From contig JAJHQZ010000002.1 of the NCBI GenBank assembly GCA_020833055.1, forward strand, positions 62,001-126,000: 64,000 nt of DNA. The letters run 5' to 3'. The notes beneath the pieces were generated by a model. It did no database searches. It had not been told where the DNA came from and saw only the letters and a program-made list of their open reading frames with translations. Of the stretch, positions 1 to 8,381 are shown one piece after another. This DNA comes from Candidatus Korarchaeum sp. (GTDB lineage Archaea > Korarchaeota > Korarchaeia > Korarchaeales > Korarchaeaceae). Within the stretch, counting starts at the first letter, position 1. Each line of letters starts with the position of its first letter. The translations under genes and the position numbers were made by a program.

Positions 1-1
1 A

Positions 2-295
2 GCTTTAGTGACTTTACAAGCGAGGAAACCCGCTTTGATAGCGCTCGAGAGACTCGGTATCTTGGAGTTCTTCGATGTGATAGTAACGAGGGAGTCCTCC
101 TTGGATAGGAAGGAGCAGCTCATGATAGCTCTAGATGAGCTCGGGGTCGATCCCAGTAGGTGCATCTTCTTCGGCGATACCCCTTGGGACTTGGATGCTG
201 GCAGGGAGCTGGGGATCAAAACAGTCTGCGTTGGAAGGAGAATCGATGGATGTGATTATTTCATCCAGAAATTTGAGGATCTAGCTGTTCACTAA
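2..295 (+). CDS. HAD-superfamily hydrolase, C-terminal part (cut by window start)
   Basis: The reading frame is open to the first bases of the window, so the N-terminus with the nucleophile Asp motif is missing. What remains shows HAD motif II (hydrophobic strand ending in Thr, 'LVTLQ'), a motif III Lys in 'LDRKEQ' and motif IV 'FFGDTPWDLDAG'. This is the usual order of a phosphoglycolate-phosphatase-like HAD enzyme, which would hydrolyse a small phosphate ester in the cytosol. The substrate cannot be told from this fragment. The 3' end overlaps the convergent winged-helix gene on the other strand by 15 bases. Confidence 0.8.
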   Translation, partial: ALVTLQARKPALIALERLGILEFFDVIVTRESSLDRKEQLMIALDELGVDPSRCIFFGDTPWDLDAGRELGIKTVCVGRRIDGCDYFIQKFEDLAVH

Positions 296-529
296 AAGCT
301 CTGGTCTCTCCTTCTCTATCCTTTCGAGGAGCTTCTTCGCTCTCTCAGTCGCGTATACACGCATACCTCCTCCGCTGTAAGATACCTTAACGAGTCCCTC
401 GCTCTCTAAGAACTTTATCACTTTCAATCTATACTCTCTCTTCGAGACTAGCTTGCTCGCAGTGACTCCTTTCTCCCCCTTACTCACTAACTCCTTCAAT
501 ATCCTTATGTGGGATTTCAGCAGTGTCAT
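281..529 (-). CDS. Small winged-helix DNA-binding protein
   Basis: An 82-residue protein with the helix pattern of a winged-helix domain over almost its whole length: 'HIRILKELVSKGEKGVTASKL' gives helices 1-2, 'REYRLKVIKFLESEGLV' the recognition helix, and 'VSYSGGGMRVYATERAKKLL' the wing. It is probably a transcription regulator. It stands alone, convergent with the HAD gene, with an AT-rich upstream region at 530-700 that should hold its promoter. No ligand domain is present, so the signal it responds to is unknown. Confidence 0.6.
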   Translation of the reverse strand: MTLLKSHIRILKELVSKGEKGVTASKLVSKREYRLKVIKFLESEGLVKVSYSGGGMRVYATERAKKLLERIEKERPELLVNS

Positions 530-705
530 ACTTCCACCTCCACATTCACTTAACGGGCATAATTAATAAATATTCACGTTATGTCACCGGCATATAATTA
601 CTTCATATACACTAAATAGCTGTATAATAATAATTAAAAGGACACTTTCCTATATCTAAATTCAGGACTTCCCTATTAAGAGGATGTAAAGAGCTCGTGG
701 GCGGA

Positions 706-1152
706 CTACTCATTATCGCTAGCTCTCGTATATTCCTTAACGTAACTCAGGAAGAGTCTTATTAACTTCCTCAATTCATCAACTTCCCTCTTCTTATCGA
801 TAATCTCCTTACCAATCCGCATCACTTGATCTAATAGTAGCTTCAGACCTTCTTGAGAGGGAGCCGCGACTAGGACCTTCTCCGTCCTCGTAGATTCTAC
901 TCTCCTCAGGAAATGATCTATCTGCTGAATTAACTGTCCAGAAATATCTCTGTTCTGGTTCAGGGATCTCAAGCTAATCTTATATGCATTTAAAGCCCTC
1001 CTCTCCCTCTCCAGTGGATCGTACTTTATCTCTATCTTAACGATACTCCCTAGCGATGATACCTTAGTATGAGCATCTAAGCCCATATCGTTCAAGGCCT
1101 TTATGATAGAATCCAGGGTGATCCCCTCACTACTCCTTGATCTCATCCTCAT
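706..1152 (-). CDS. Uncharacterised protein, possible Pcc1-like domain plus coiled-coil tail
   Basis: This 148-residue protein is not firmly recognised. Residues about 10-70 ('ITLDSIIKALNDMGLDA', then 'VKIEIKYDP', then 'ALNAYKISLRSL') follow the order of the KEOPS subunit Pcc1: helix, strands, and a helix starting with a conserved L-N-x-Y. The match is weak and rests on pattern only. The last 60 residues are charged and helical, prefoldin- or coiled-coil-like. Its start overlaps by 23 bases the end of the Zn-ribbon gene upstream on the same strand, so the two are probably co-transcribed. In several archaea a Zn-ribbon gene, pcc1 and prefoldin beta are neighbours, which is the main support for this guess. 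Confidence 0.45.
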   Translation of the reverse strand: MRMRSRSSEGITLDSIIKALNDMGLDAHTKVSSLGSIVKIEIKYDPLERERRALNAYKISLRSLNQNRDISGQLIQQIDHFLRRVESTRTEKVLVAAPSQEGLKLLLDQVMRIGKEIIDKKREVDELRKLIRLFLSYVKEYTRASDNE

Positions 1153-1303
1153 CTACCTCAACTTCACCCACTATAGGCCCTCTATACCCGCAGTCCGGGC
1201 ATGTGTATTCATCGGGCAGCAGCCACCCCGAGAAGGGGGATGACTTCCTTATATTTAAGCTACCGCAGACGGGACATACGATGAGCTTCACTTTCTTCCC
1301 CAT
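1130..1303 (-). CDS. Small zinc-ribbon protein (57 aa)
   Basis: A 57-codon frame starting with ATG at 1303. It encodes two CxxC knuckles, 'CPVCGS' at residues 10-15 and 'CPDCGY' at 35-40, separated by a basic/hydrophobic loop containing 'SGWLLPDEY', and ends in an acidic tail. This is the layout of small archaeal zinc ribbons found near translation, transcription or KEOPS genes. It is likely a Zn-binding adaptor; the partner is unknown. The stop lies inside the start region of the downstream 148-residue gene. A candidate TATA element on the minus strand (TTATAAAAAT near 1355-1364) lies about 50 bases upstream. Confidence 0.7.
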   Translation of the reverse strand: MGKKVKLIVCPVCGSLNIRKSSPFSGWLLPDEYTCPDCGYRGPIVGEVEVDEDEIKE

Positions 1304-1676
1304 ACATACCGCTCTACACTATATGTGCTAGTTATCTACATTGCTACGTTAGAATTTTTATAACGATAGGCAAAATTTTGAAAGATTTTTTAGATAGTAA
1401 CACGTTCATGTCTTTACATACAGTTCTATTCAATCTCACGTTAATTAATTTGATATTTGCTCAGTAACTCAGGGGATCGCTCGATCATCCCTAGGATCGT
1501 TACACGATGAGATCCCTCTCCCAGAGAACTTTTGCCAGTACCCTCCCCTATCTCATGTACAGAGGATTTTGAGCAGGGAATGGACGCATGATACTCTGAG
1601 GGAGCTTCAGCGCAAGCTCTATCACTCTCCCTAAATTTTTTAATTGGCCTCAACTACCCCGGGTGTAGGTGGACGA
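1304..1676. other. Intergenic region with inverted repeats, no convincing gene
   Basis: This 373-base stretch separates the Zn-ribbon gene (minus) from leuS (plus). It holds a perfect 6-bp hairpin GAGCTT/AAGCTC at 1602-1619 with a 6-base loop, and a longer-range pair ATGAGAT (1507-1513) / ATCTCAT (1550-1556). An AT-rich element (AAATTTTTTAATTG, about 1633-1646) probably serves as the leuS TATA box. A 70-codon minus-strand frame here has no recognisable domain and runs into the leuS start region. The repeats could belong to a small RNA; this is unproven. Confidence 0.4.
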
Positions 1677-4541
1677 ATGTCAGCGGAAGAGCTCGTCGAG
1701 AGGATGAGAAGCATCGAGAGGAAATGGCAGGAGAGATGGGAGAAATCAAAGATATTTGAAGCAGATCCCGATGGAAATATCAAGAAATTTTACTTAACTG
1801 TGGCTTATCCCTATCCGAACAGCCCCCAGCACATAGGACACGGTAGGACTTACGGCCTCACGGACGCTTACGCTAGGTTCAAGAGGATGCAGGGATACAA
1901 TGTGCTCTTCCCCATGGCCTTCCATTACACCGGCACACCGATACTGGCTATGGCTAAGAGGTTGAAGGAGGGAGATCCGGAAATAATAGACTCTTTCCTC
2001 AGGATTTACGGTATCCCTGAGGATAAACTTAAGGAACTCGAGGACCCCCTAAATATGGCGAGGTACTTCCATGAGGAGATAAAAGCCGGGATGAAGTTGA
2101 TGGGATATTCGATAGATTGGAGGAGGGAGTTCACGACTATAGATCCAGCGTACAACAAGTTCATCACTTGGCAGTTCAAGAAGCTGCATGAGAAGGGATA
2201 CTTAACTAAGGGGAAGCATCCTGTGGGCTGGTGCCCGAGATGCGATAATGCTGTAGGGCAACACGATACTAGAGGAGATGTCGAGCCTGAGATAGCTGAA
2301 GTCACAATGATAAAATTCGAGGGGGATTCCCTGATAATTCCCACAGCTACTTATAGGCCTGAGACAGTCTTCGGGGTCACTAACATATGGATAAACCCCG
2401 AAGTGGAGTATAGGGTAGTTGAAGTGGATGGGGAGAGATGGGTATTATCTGAGGAAGCTGTAGTTAAGCTCCAGTTCCAAGGATTTCATGTAAAAGAATT
2501 GGGGAAATTGAAGGGAGAGGATCTCATCGGGAAGTACTTCAGGAACCCAGCTACAGGAAGAGATATCCCTGTCCTCCCAGCGAAGTTCGTCAAGCCTGAT
2601 TACGGTACAGGCATAGTGATGTCAGTACCTGGACACGCTCCTTACGATTTCCTGGCCCTCAGGGATCTGAAATCCGATCCGGAGACCCTGAGGAAATATC
2701 GTATTGAGGATATCGTGGGGAAATTAGAACCTATATCTATAATAGAAGTTGAAGGTTTCTCAGATTTCCCAGCTAGGGATGCTGTAGAATCCTTGGGAGT
2801 CAAGGATCAATTCGATGCGAGAGCTGAGGAAGCTACGCAACTGATTTACTCCAAGGAGTACCATACCGGTAGGATGAAGGCTAATACATCTTATCCAGGC
2901 ATGCCAGTCAGGGAAGCTAAGGAGAGAGTTAAGGAAGACCTTATAATGAGTGGGAAGGCCCATAAGTTCTATGAGATAGCGAATTCCCCCATCTACTGTA
3001 GGTGCGGGGCTAAGGTAGTGGTGAAGGTAGTGGAGGATCAGTGGTTCATAGATTACTCGAATCCCGAGTGGAAGGAGTTAGCTCACGAGGCCTTGAGGGG
3101 GATGAGGATAATACCGAAGGAATTGAGGAGAGAGTTCGAGGACGCTATCGATTGGATGAGGGAGAAAGCTTGCGCTAGAAAGAGCGGCCTTGGAACTAGG
3201 CTTCCATTCGATCCGAATTGGATAATAGAGAGCCTCAGTGATTCGACTATCTACATGGCTTTCTACACGATAAGTAAGTACATAAATTCAGGGATCTTAG
3301 ATGCCTCGAAGCTAGATGAGGAGGTCTTCGATTACATATTCCTCGGTAAGGGGGATGAGAAGGACCTCTCCTCGAGGAAGGGGATAGATGGGGATGTCCT
3401 TAGGAGAGTGAGGGAGGAGTTCCTCTACTGGTACCCTCTGGACTCTAGGCACAGTGGGAGGGACTTAGTCTGGAATCATCTCACTTTCTTCATATTCAAC
3501 CATGTCGCTATATTTCCGAGGGAGCTCTGGCCGAGGCAGATAGTCGTGAACGGTTCAGTGACGATGGAGGGCAAGAAGATGTCGAAATCCCTTGGAAACA
3601 TAATACCGATAAAGAGGGCAGTTGAGCTCTTCGGGGCAGATCCCATAAGGCTTTCCGTAATGGGATCCGCTGAGCTCTCCTCCGATGCTGACTTCTCCCC
3701 TATAGTAGCGAGTAGCACTCTCAAGAGGCTCTTCAGGATCCTAGATCTGGCTTCCAAATTCAGTAGTTTCGATGAGGAGATTGTAATTGAGGATCTCTGG
3801 GATATGTGGCTGGTAACGATGCTGAAGCTCCACGTGAAGGAGGTAACTGAAGCTATGGAGGAGTGCAGGGCTAGGGAGGCTATACACCACTCAGTTTACT
3901 TATTGCTCAATGAAGTTGAGGAGTACCTCGAAGCTAAGGGTGAAGCCAATGGAAGTCTTATGAAGTACGTCTTAAACGTTTGGGCTAGGCTACTCGCCCC
4001 CTTCGCTCCTCACACAGCTGAGGAGATATGGGAGACTATAGGAGGGGAGGGGTTCGTCTCGCTAGCACGATGGCCCTCCCACGAGGAGATCCCTGAGTAC
4101 AAAGAAGCCGAGATATCCTACAAAATTTTATCCAATATAATAGAAGATGTTAAAAATATTTCATCTTCTGGGATATCTGGGAAGAATTTATACATTTATG
4201 TAGCTTCTCAATGGAAGTACGAGCTCTTCAAGAGGATAGAGGAGCTCAAGTCCGAAGTTGGACTCGATCCCAGGAGACTGATCCCCGAGCTGATGAAGGA
4301 TCCAGTTTTCAGGGAGAGAGGCTCTTACGTCCCCGAGATAGTGAAGCAGCTCTCAAGTGGCGGATGGCCCTGGCTCCCCGATAGAGATAAGGAGTTATCA
4401 GCACTGGAAACTGCGAAGAATTACTTAGAGAGGAAACTTGGGATGAAAATAATAGTGGATCTCGAGGAGAATCCCTCATATGACCCGAAGAAGAGGGCCT
4501 CGAGGGCTCTCCCCGGGAGACCAGCTATATACATAGAGTAA
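1677..4541 (+). CDS. leuS: Leucyl-tRNA synthetase, archaeal type
   Basis: A 954-residue class I aminoacyl-tRNA synthetase that charges tRNA-Leu. The ATP-binding HIGH motif is at residues 52-55 ('PQHIGHGRTYG') and KMSKS at 634-638 ('KKMSKSLGN'). Between them lie the CP1 editing insertion ('YRPETVFGVTNIWI', 'GTGIVMSVPGHAPYD', threonine- and Asp-rich editing pocket) and a Zn-knuckle-like 'CPRCDNAVGQ'. The C-terminus carries the anticodon-binding helices and the extra archaeal C-terminal domain. The ATG at 1677 was chosen over an upstream TTG at 1644 because it has the ribosome-binding sequence GGTGG just upstream and gives the family's normal N-terminus. It converges with gap, 2 bases apart. Confidence 0.97.
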   Translation: MSAEELVERMRSIERKWQERWEKSKIFEADPDGNIKKFYLTVAYPYPNSPQHIGHGRTYGLTDAYARFKRMQGYNVLFPMAFHYTGTPILAMAKRLKEGDPEIIDSFLRIYGIPEDKLKELEDPLNMARYFHEEIKAGMKLMGYSIDWRREFTTIDPAYNKFITWQFKKLHEKGYLTKGKHPVGWCPRCDNAVGQHDTRGDVEPEIAEVTMIKFEGDSLIIPTATYRPETVFGVTNIWINPEVEYRVVEVDGERWVLSEEAVVKLQFQGFHVKELGKLKGEDLIGKYFRNPATGRDIPVLPAKFVKPDYGTGIVMSVPGHAPYDFLALRDLKSDPETLRKYRIEDIVGKLEPISIIEVEGFSDFPARDAVESLGVKDQFDARAEEATQLIYSKEYHTGRMKANTSYPGMPVREAKERVKEDLIMSGKAHKFYEIANSPIYCRCGAKVVVKVVEDQWFIDYSNPEWKELAHEALRGMRIIPKELRREFEDAIDWMREKACARKSGLGTRLPFDPNWIIESLSDSTIYMAFYTISKYINSGILDASKLDEEVFDYIFLGKGDEKDLSSRKGIDGDVLRRVREEFLYWYPLDSRHSGRDLVWNHLTFFIFNHVAIFPRELWPRQIVVNGSVTMEGKKMSKSLGNIIPIKRAVELFGADPIRLSVMGSAELSSDADFSPIVASSTLKRLFRILDLASKFSSFDEEIVIEDLWDMWLVTMLKLHVKEVTEAMEECRAREAIHHSVYLLLNEVEEYLEAKGEANGSLMKYVLNVWARLLAPFAPHTAEEIWETIGGEGFVSLARWPSHEEIPEYKEAEISYKILSNIIEDVKNISSSGISGKNLYIYVASQWKYELFKRIEELKSEVGLDPRRLIPELMKDPVFRERGSYVPEIVKQLSSGGWPWLPDRDKELSALETAKNYLERKLGMKIIVDLEENPSYDPKKRASRALPGRPAIYIE

Positions 4542-4543
4542 AC

Positions 4544-5557
4544 TTAAATACCCATTTTCTCCCTAAGATAATCCACTAGATCCACTACTCTAGCTGAATA
4601 ACCCCATTCGTTATCGTACCATCCGAACACCTTGACCATGTTCCCATCGACGACTTGTGTCAGGGAGGGATCGAAGACCACACTGTGCTCATCCCCTATG
4701 AGGTCTACTGATACTATGGGATCCTCAGCTATCCCTAAGTACTTCGGCATCCTCTTAGCTTCTTCCTCGAAGGCTCTATTGACTTCCTCAACGCTTACCT
4801 TCCTCTCAAGCTCAGCGGCGAAGTCTACGAGAGATACATCATAAGTAGGCACTCTTATAGCTATAGCGGAGAGCCTACCCTTGAGCTCAGGGAATATTAA
4901 CTCTATCGTCTTAGCCGCTCCAGTCGATGTGGGGATCATGGATATAGCAGCAGCCCTAGCTCGCCTCAGATCGGAATGAGGAGCATCTAATATCCTCTGA
5001 TCATTCGTATATGCGTGAATAGTGGTCATCACACCTCTCCTGATCTTGAACCTCTCATGGAGGACCTTCACCATTATAGCGAAGGCATTAGTCGTGCAGG
5101 AGGAATTGCTTATCACGTGATGCTTCCCTACATCTATTCCTCCCTCATTTACCCCCATCACGACAGTGTAATCAGCTGACTCCCCCTTAGAGGGAGCTGT
5201 TATAACGACCTTCTTAACGGACCCTCTCAAGTGCTTAGCGGCATCGCTCCTGCTCGTGAATACTCCTGAGGCTTCTATGACTAGATCGACACCTAGCTCA
5301 TCCCAAGGGATTGATGATGGATCCTTCTGGCTGAATACCCTTATCTCCTTCCCATTGACGATTATCGCAGACTCCTTATGGCTTATCTCAGCCTTAAACC
5401 TCCCGAAGACAGAATCGTACTTTAGGAGGTGAGCTAGGACTCTCGGCTCAGTTATGTCATTCAGAGCGACGAAATCTAAGTTTGGGTTCCTTAAGCCTAT
5501 CTTGAAGACCTGCCTACCTATCCTACCGAAACCGTTGATACCTATACGCATGGGCAT
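4544..5557 (-). CDS. gap: Glyceraldehyde-3-phosphate dehydrogenase, bacterial type (class I)
   Basis: The 337-residue protein has the NAD-binding GINGFGRIGR motif at residues 7-16, Asp34 in 'ALNDI' (favouring NAD over NADP), the catalytic Cys154 in 'SNSSCTTNA', the partner His181 in 'TTIHAYTNDQ' and the C-terminal 'WYDNEWGYS' signature. It catalyses the reversible oxidation of glyceraldehyde-3-phosphate to 1,3-bisphosphoglycerate. These motifs are those of the bacterial/eukaryal class I enzyme. Most archaea carry the distantly related class II enzyme beginning with 'GINGYGTIGKRVA', so this gene suggests lateral acquisition. Start ATG at 5557; a second ATG six bases inside is possible. Confidence 0.95.
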   Translation of the reverse strand: MPMRIGINGFGRIGRQVFKIGLRNPNLDFVALNDITEPRVLAHLLKYDSVFGRFKAEISHKESAIIVNGKEIRVFSQKDPSSIPWDELGVDLVIEASGVFTSRSDAAKHLRGSVKKVVITAPSKGESADYTVVMGVNEGGIDVGKHHVISNSSCTTNAFAIMVKVLHERFKIRRGVMTTIHAYTNDQRILDAPHSDLRRARAAAISMIPTSTGAAKTIELIFPELKGRLSAIAIRVPTYDVSLVDFAAELERKVSVEEVNRAFEEEAKRMPKYLGIAEDPIVSVDLIGDEHSVVFDPSLTQVVDGNMVKVFGWYDNEWGYSARVVDLVDYLREKMGI

Positions 5558-5571
5558 AAGTCGAGGGGGTA

Positions 5572-5586
5572 TTGAAAAATAAAAAA
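5572..5586 (-). terminator. T-rich tract after cdc48
   Basis: On the minus strand the 3' flank of the first cdc48 gene reads CTTTTTTATTTTTC before the gap start codon. Oligo-T runs of this kind terminate archaeal transcripts. The same AT-rich block could also serve as the TATA element of gap, so its role is uncertain. Confidence 0.4.
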
Positions 5587-5605
5587 GTTGGAGGATATTT
5601 GGAGG

Positions 5606-7804
5606 TCATGCTGACACTCTTCTCAAGAATTCCTCAGCTATCCTCTTATATCTCTCGATCTCCTCCTTCCCTAATGGTCTGACTTTCTTCATAGCTTCCT
5701 CAAAGTGCCTCTTCGTTATGATGAGCTCCGACTTATGAGCTGAGGCCTCCTTAGGATCCTTATACTTATTTATGTGCTCTTTCAGAGCCATTAAAGTGGC
5801 TAAATTCACTAAATTCGCTAAATCAGCACCTGTATATCCTTCCGTCTTTGATGAGAGTTCCTCGAGGTTCACATCAGGAGCTAAGGGCTTCCCCCTCGTA
5901 TGTATCTTGAGTATCTGCAGCCTAGCGGCTAAGTCGGGTGGGGGGACGTAGATCAGCCTATCGAACCTCCCAGGCCTCAGTAATGCTGGGTCTATTAAAT
6001 CCGGCCTATTAGTAGCAGCTATGACTACTACCTTCCTGAGCTCCTCTAAGCCATCCATCTCGGTGAGCAGCTGACTTATGACCCTCTCAGTGACTCCCGA
6101 GTCGCTTGAATACCCCCTTATAGGTGCTATCGAATCTATCTCATCGAAGAATATTATAGCTGGAGCTGCCTGCCTTGCCCTCTTGAATATCATCCTAATA
6201 GCTTTCTCGCTCTCCCCAACCCACTTGCTCATTATCTCTGGCCCTTTGACGCTTATGAAGTTGGCTTCGCTCTCGTTAGCTACTGCTTTAGCTAGTAAGG
6301 TCTTACCAGTCCCTGGAGGACCGAAGAGCAGTATCCCCTTCGGCTGCCTCGCACCGCTAGCTTCGAAGAGATCAGGGTATTTGAGCGGCCATTCTACTGC
6401 CATCTTCAGCTCTTCCTTCACTTCATCGAGCCCGCCTATGTCATCCCATCTCACGTTCGGGACCTGGACGACTACCTCCCTCAGAGCTGTGGGCGTTATA
6501 TCCTTGAAGGCCTCCATGAAATCATCCATAGTGACCTTGAGCTTCTCCAAGACTTCCGGTGGCAGCTTCTCACTCTCAAGTAGGTTAACTTCCTTCATCA
6601 ATCTCCTCAGAGCCCTCATAGCTGCCTCCCTAACTAGAGCGGCTAGATCAGCTCCAACGAAGCCGTGAGTTATATCGGCCAATCTATCGAGATCAACGTC
6701 ATCAGCTAGGGGCATGTTCCTAGTGTGTATAAGCAGTATCTCCTTCCTACCCTCCCTATCGGGCACTCCTATCTCTATCTCCCTATCGAACCTACCGGGC
6801 CTCCTCAGAGCAGGATCTATGGCCTCAGGCCTGTTAGTAGCTCCTATCACTATGACTTCGCCCCTGCCCTTCAACCCATCCATCAGGGCCAATAACTGAG
6901 CTACTACTCTCCTCTCAACCTCACCCGTAACTTCGTTCCTATTCGGGGCTATGGAATCCAACTCATCTATGAATATTATCGATGGAGCATTCTTCTCAGC
7001 TTCCTCGAATATCTCCCTCAGCCTCTTCTCGCTCTCACCATAATATTTGCTCATTATCTCGGGGCCTGAGATACTTATGAAGTGGGCGTTGCTCTCGTTA
7101 GCCACAGCTTTAGCTAGCAGAGTCTTGCCAGTCCCAGGAGGACCGTAGAGCAATACTCCCTTAGGTGGATCTATCCCCAAGTGCCTGAATAACTCAGGGT
7201 GCCTCAGGGGGAGCTCTACCATCTCCCTTATCTTTTGGATGGCATCCTTCAAGCCTCCTATGTCCTCGTAAGTGACCCTTGGGACCTTCCTTTCCTCAGT
7301 GACGGGCTTCTCGCTTATCTCAATCTCAGTATCCGCGCTCATGATGACTGCGTCTGCTACGGGATTGACAGCCGTGACCACTAAATCTATCAGGCTCCCG
7401 AAGACGTTTATCGTGACTCTATCCCCTCTAACCAGAGGCCTGCCCTCAAGCAACCTCTTTAGGTATTGCTCCCCTCCTAGCAGTTGTATAGGTTCGGTAG
7501 GTGCGAACACTACTTTCTTCGCGGGTTTAGCTACACCCTTCCAAACCTTGACAGTATCATCTATGGCTACTCCGGCGTTCCTCCTAGTGTAGCCATCTAT
7601 CCTTATCAAGTTCTTACCGTAATCCGAGGAGTAGGATGGCCACGCTATAGCTGCAGTCACCTTTGATCCTTCTATCATCACTACATCTCCTGTGTTTATC
7701 CCGAGGGCTTCCATCACCCTGGGATCGAGTCTAGCTATCCCCCTCCCTACATCTTTAGGATGGGCTTCAGCGACAGTGAGAGTCCCGACTTTCTTCTCAC
7801 TCAT
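5606..7804 (-). CDS. Cdc48/VCP-type AAA ATPase, copy 1
   Basis: A 732-residue unfoldase with an N-terminal Cdc48 N-domain (about residues 1-180: double-psi barrel '[17 protein letters not shown]' and the four-stranded subdomain) and two AAA modules. D1 Walker A 'GPPGTGKT' is near residue 221 with Walker B 'IIFIDELDS'; D2 Walker A is near 494 with '[12 protein letters not shown]'. Arginine fingers sit in '[11 protein letters not shown]' and '[11 protein letters not shown]'. It would extract and unfold proteins for the proteasome. The ATG at 7804 follows AGGTGA by 5 bases and was preferred to a GTG three codons upstream. Its D1 coding DNA is identical over 584 bp to the second cdc48 at 39.8-42.1 kb. 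It follows hsp20 by 30 bases. Confidence 0.97.
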   Translation of the reverse strand: MSEKKVGTLTVAEAHPKDVGRGIARLDPRVMEALGINTGDVVMIEGSKVTAAIAWPSYSSDYGKNLIRIDGYTRRNAGVAIDDTVKVWKGVAKPAKKVVFAPTEPIQLLGGEQYLKRLLEGRPLVRGDRVTINVFGSLIDLVVTAVNPVADAVIMSADTEIEISEKPVTEERKVPRVTYEDIGGLKDAIQKIREMVELPLRHPELFRHLGIDPPKGVLLYGPPGTGKTLLAKAVANESNAHFISISGPEIMSKYYGESEKRLREIFEEAEKNAPSIIFIDELDSIAPNRNEVTGEVERRVVAQLLALMDGLKGRGEVIVIGATNRPEAIDPALRRPGRFDREIEIGVPDREGRKEILLIHTRNMPLADDVDLDRLADITHGFVGADLAALVREAAMRALRRLMKEVNLLESEKLPPEVLEKLKVTMDDFMEAFKDITPTALREVVVQVPNVRWDDIGGLDEVKEELKMAVEWPLKYPDLFEASGARQPKGILLFGPPGTGKTLLAKAVANESEANFISVKGPEIMSKWVGESEKAIRMIFKRARQAAPAIIFFDEIDSIAPIRGYSSDSGVTERVISQLLTEMDGLEELRKVVVIAATNRPDLIDPALLRPGRFDRLIYVPPPDLAARLQILKIHTRGKPLAPDVNLEELSSKTEGYTGADLANLVNLATLMALKEHINKYKDPKEASAHKSELIITKRHFEEAMKKVRPLGKEEIERYKRIAEEFLRRVSA
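6621..7204 (-). repeat. 584-bp inverted repeat, copy A (inside cdc48 copy 1, D1 domain)
   Basis: Read on the minus strand this block is identical, base for base as far as I could compare by eye, to 40483-41066 on the plus strand. Identity breaks off at both ends: at 7205-7211 three synonymous changes appear, and at 6620 the codons after 'REAAM' diverge. About 80 bp beyond the 5' end remain nearly identical. Such sharp-edged identity at synonymous sites within otherwise diverged paralogues is typical of recent gene conversion. Confidence 0.9.
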
Positions 7805-7834
7805 AAAAATCACCTAAATATAAAAAATAGTAAT

Positions 7835-8341
7835 TTACTCGACTTTTATCCTAGTCCCTTCCTCCTTTATCGGTTGCTTGGGCGTGAGCGTGACTTCTAA
7901 GATCCCGTTATTGTATCTAGCCTTGGCGCTCTTCGGATCGACTTCAACCGGTAGATCTACTTGAGTCCTGTACTTCCTATCGTCATTCTCCGCCCTTATC
8001 CTCACTAACTTCTCAGTGACCTCTACGTCTATCTTATCCTTAGTGACCCCGGGTATCTCAGCTATCACCCTGACTTCATTGGCCTTGTTGTCAACTATGA
8101 CATCGACGAAGGGCTCCCTGTACCCTGCTTCCTCTACTACAGGTGGCTTAACATTACCGAACCTCCTCACTACAGGTTTCCCATCCGGTCCCACTGTTAT
8201 GCTGAATCCATAGACGTAAGGCCCTCTTATCTCAGCCTCTCCTTCGAAAGCCTTGAACATCCTGTCCATCATCCTCTCCAGCTCCTCGAAGTCCCTCTCT
8301 ATGTCCCTCATGAACCTCCTCCAGTACCTGTCCCACCACAT
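7835..8341 (-). CDS. hsp20: Small heat-shock protein, Hsp20/alpha-crystallin family
   Basis: The 168-residue protein has an N-terminal arm rich in Trp, Arg and Glu (residues 1-40), then an alpha-crystallin domain from about residue 80 ('PFVDVIVDNKANEVRVIAEIPG', here split in strands, ending with 'YNNGILEVTL') and a short tail with 'IKVE', an I-x-V motif used for oligomer contacts. It is an ATP-independent holdase that binds unfolding proteins. The start is preceded by GGTGAG. A TATA box and a perfect palindrome lie immediately upstream. Neighbours are cdc48 downstream and an ArsR-type regulator upstream on the same strand, the same gene set that the Phr regulator controls in Pyrococcus. Confidence 0.95.
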   Translation of the reverse strand: MWWDRYWRRFMRDIERDFEELERMMDRMFKAFEGEAEIRGPYVYGFSITVGPDGKPVVRRFGNVKPPVVEEAGYREPFVDVIVDNKANEVRVIAEIPGVTKDKIDVEVTEKLVRIRAENDDRKYRTQVDLPVEVDPKSAKARYNNGILEVTLTPKQPIKEEGTRIKVE

Positions 8342-8352
8342 GCTCTCACCAC

Positions 8353-8380
8353 TTATCCTAATGGATAACTTCTATATAAA
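8353..8380 (-). promoter_or_regulatory. hsp20 promoter: TATA box plus perfect palindrome
   Basis: On the minus strand TTTATATAGA (8371-8380) is a good archaeal TATA box about 30-40 bases before the hsp20 start codon. Directly downstream, at the expected transcription start, lies TTATCC-TAAT-GGATAA (8353-8368), a perfect 6+6 bp inverted repeat with a 4-base spacer. A dimeric repressor bound there would block polymerase. The ArsR-type protein encoded just upstream is the natural candidate; this link is inference. Confidence 0.65.
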
Positions 8381-8381
8381 C

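Noticed and set aside
1137-1331. 64-codon plus-strand frame
   Set aside because: It is the antisense shadow of the Zn-ribbon gene, whose CxxC motifs are on the minus strand.
1587-1600. ATGATA and CTGA as boxes C and D of a guide RNA
   Set aside because: Boxes are imperfect and too close together; no second pair found.
1441-1653. 70-codon minus-strand frame upstream of leuS
   Set aside because: No domain, odd composition and runs across the leuS promoter and start region; more likely chance.
6078-6668. 196-codon plus-strand frame opposite cdc48
   Set aside because: Serine/leucine-rich antisense shadow without start signals or domain; the opposite strand is certainly coding.
6714-6899. Frame repeated identically at 40788-40973 on the other strand
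   Set aside because: Both are antisense shadows of the identical cdc48 D1 block, not a duplicated gene.
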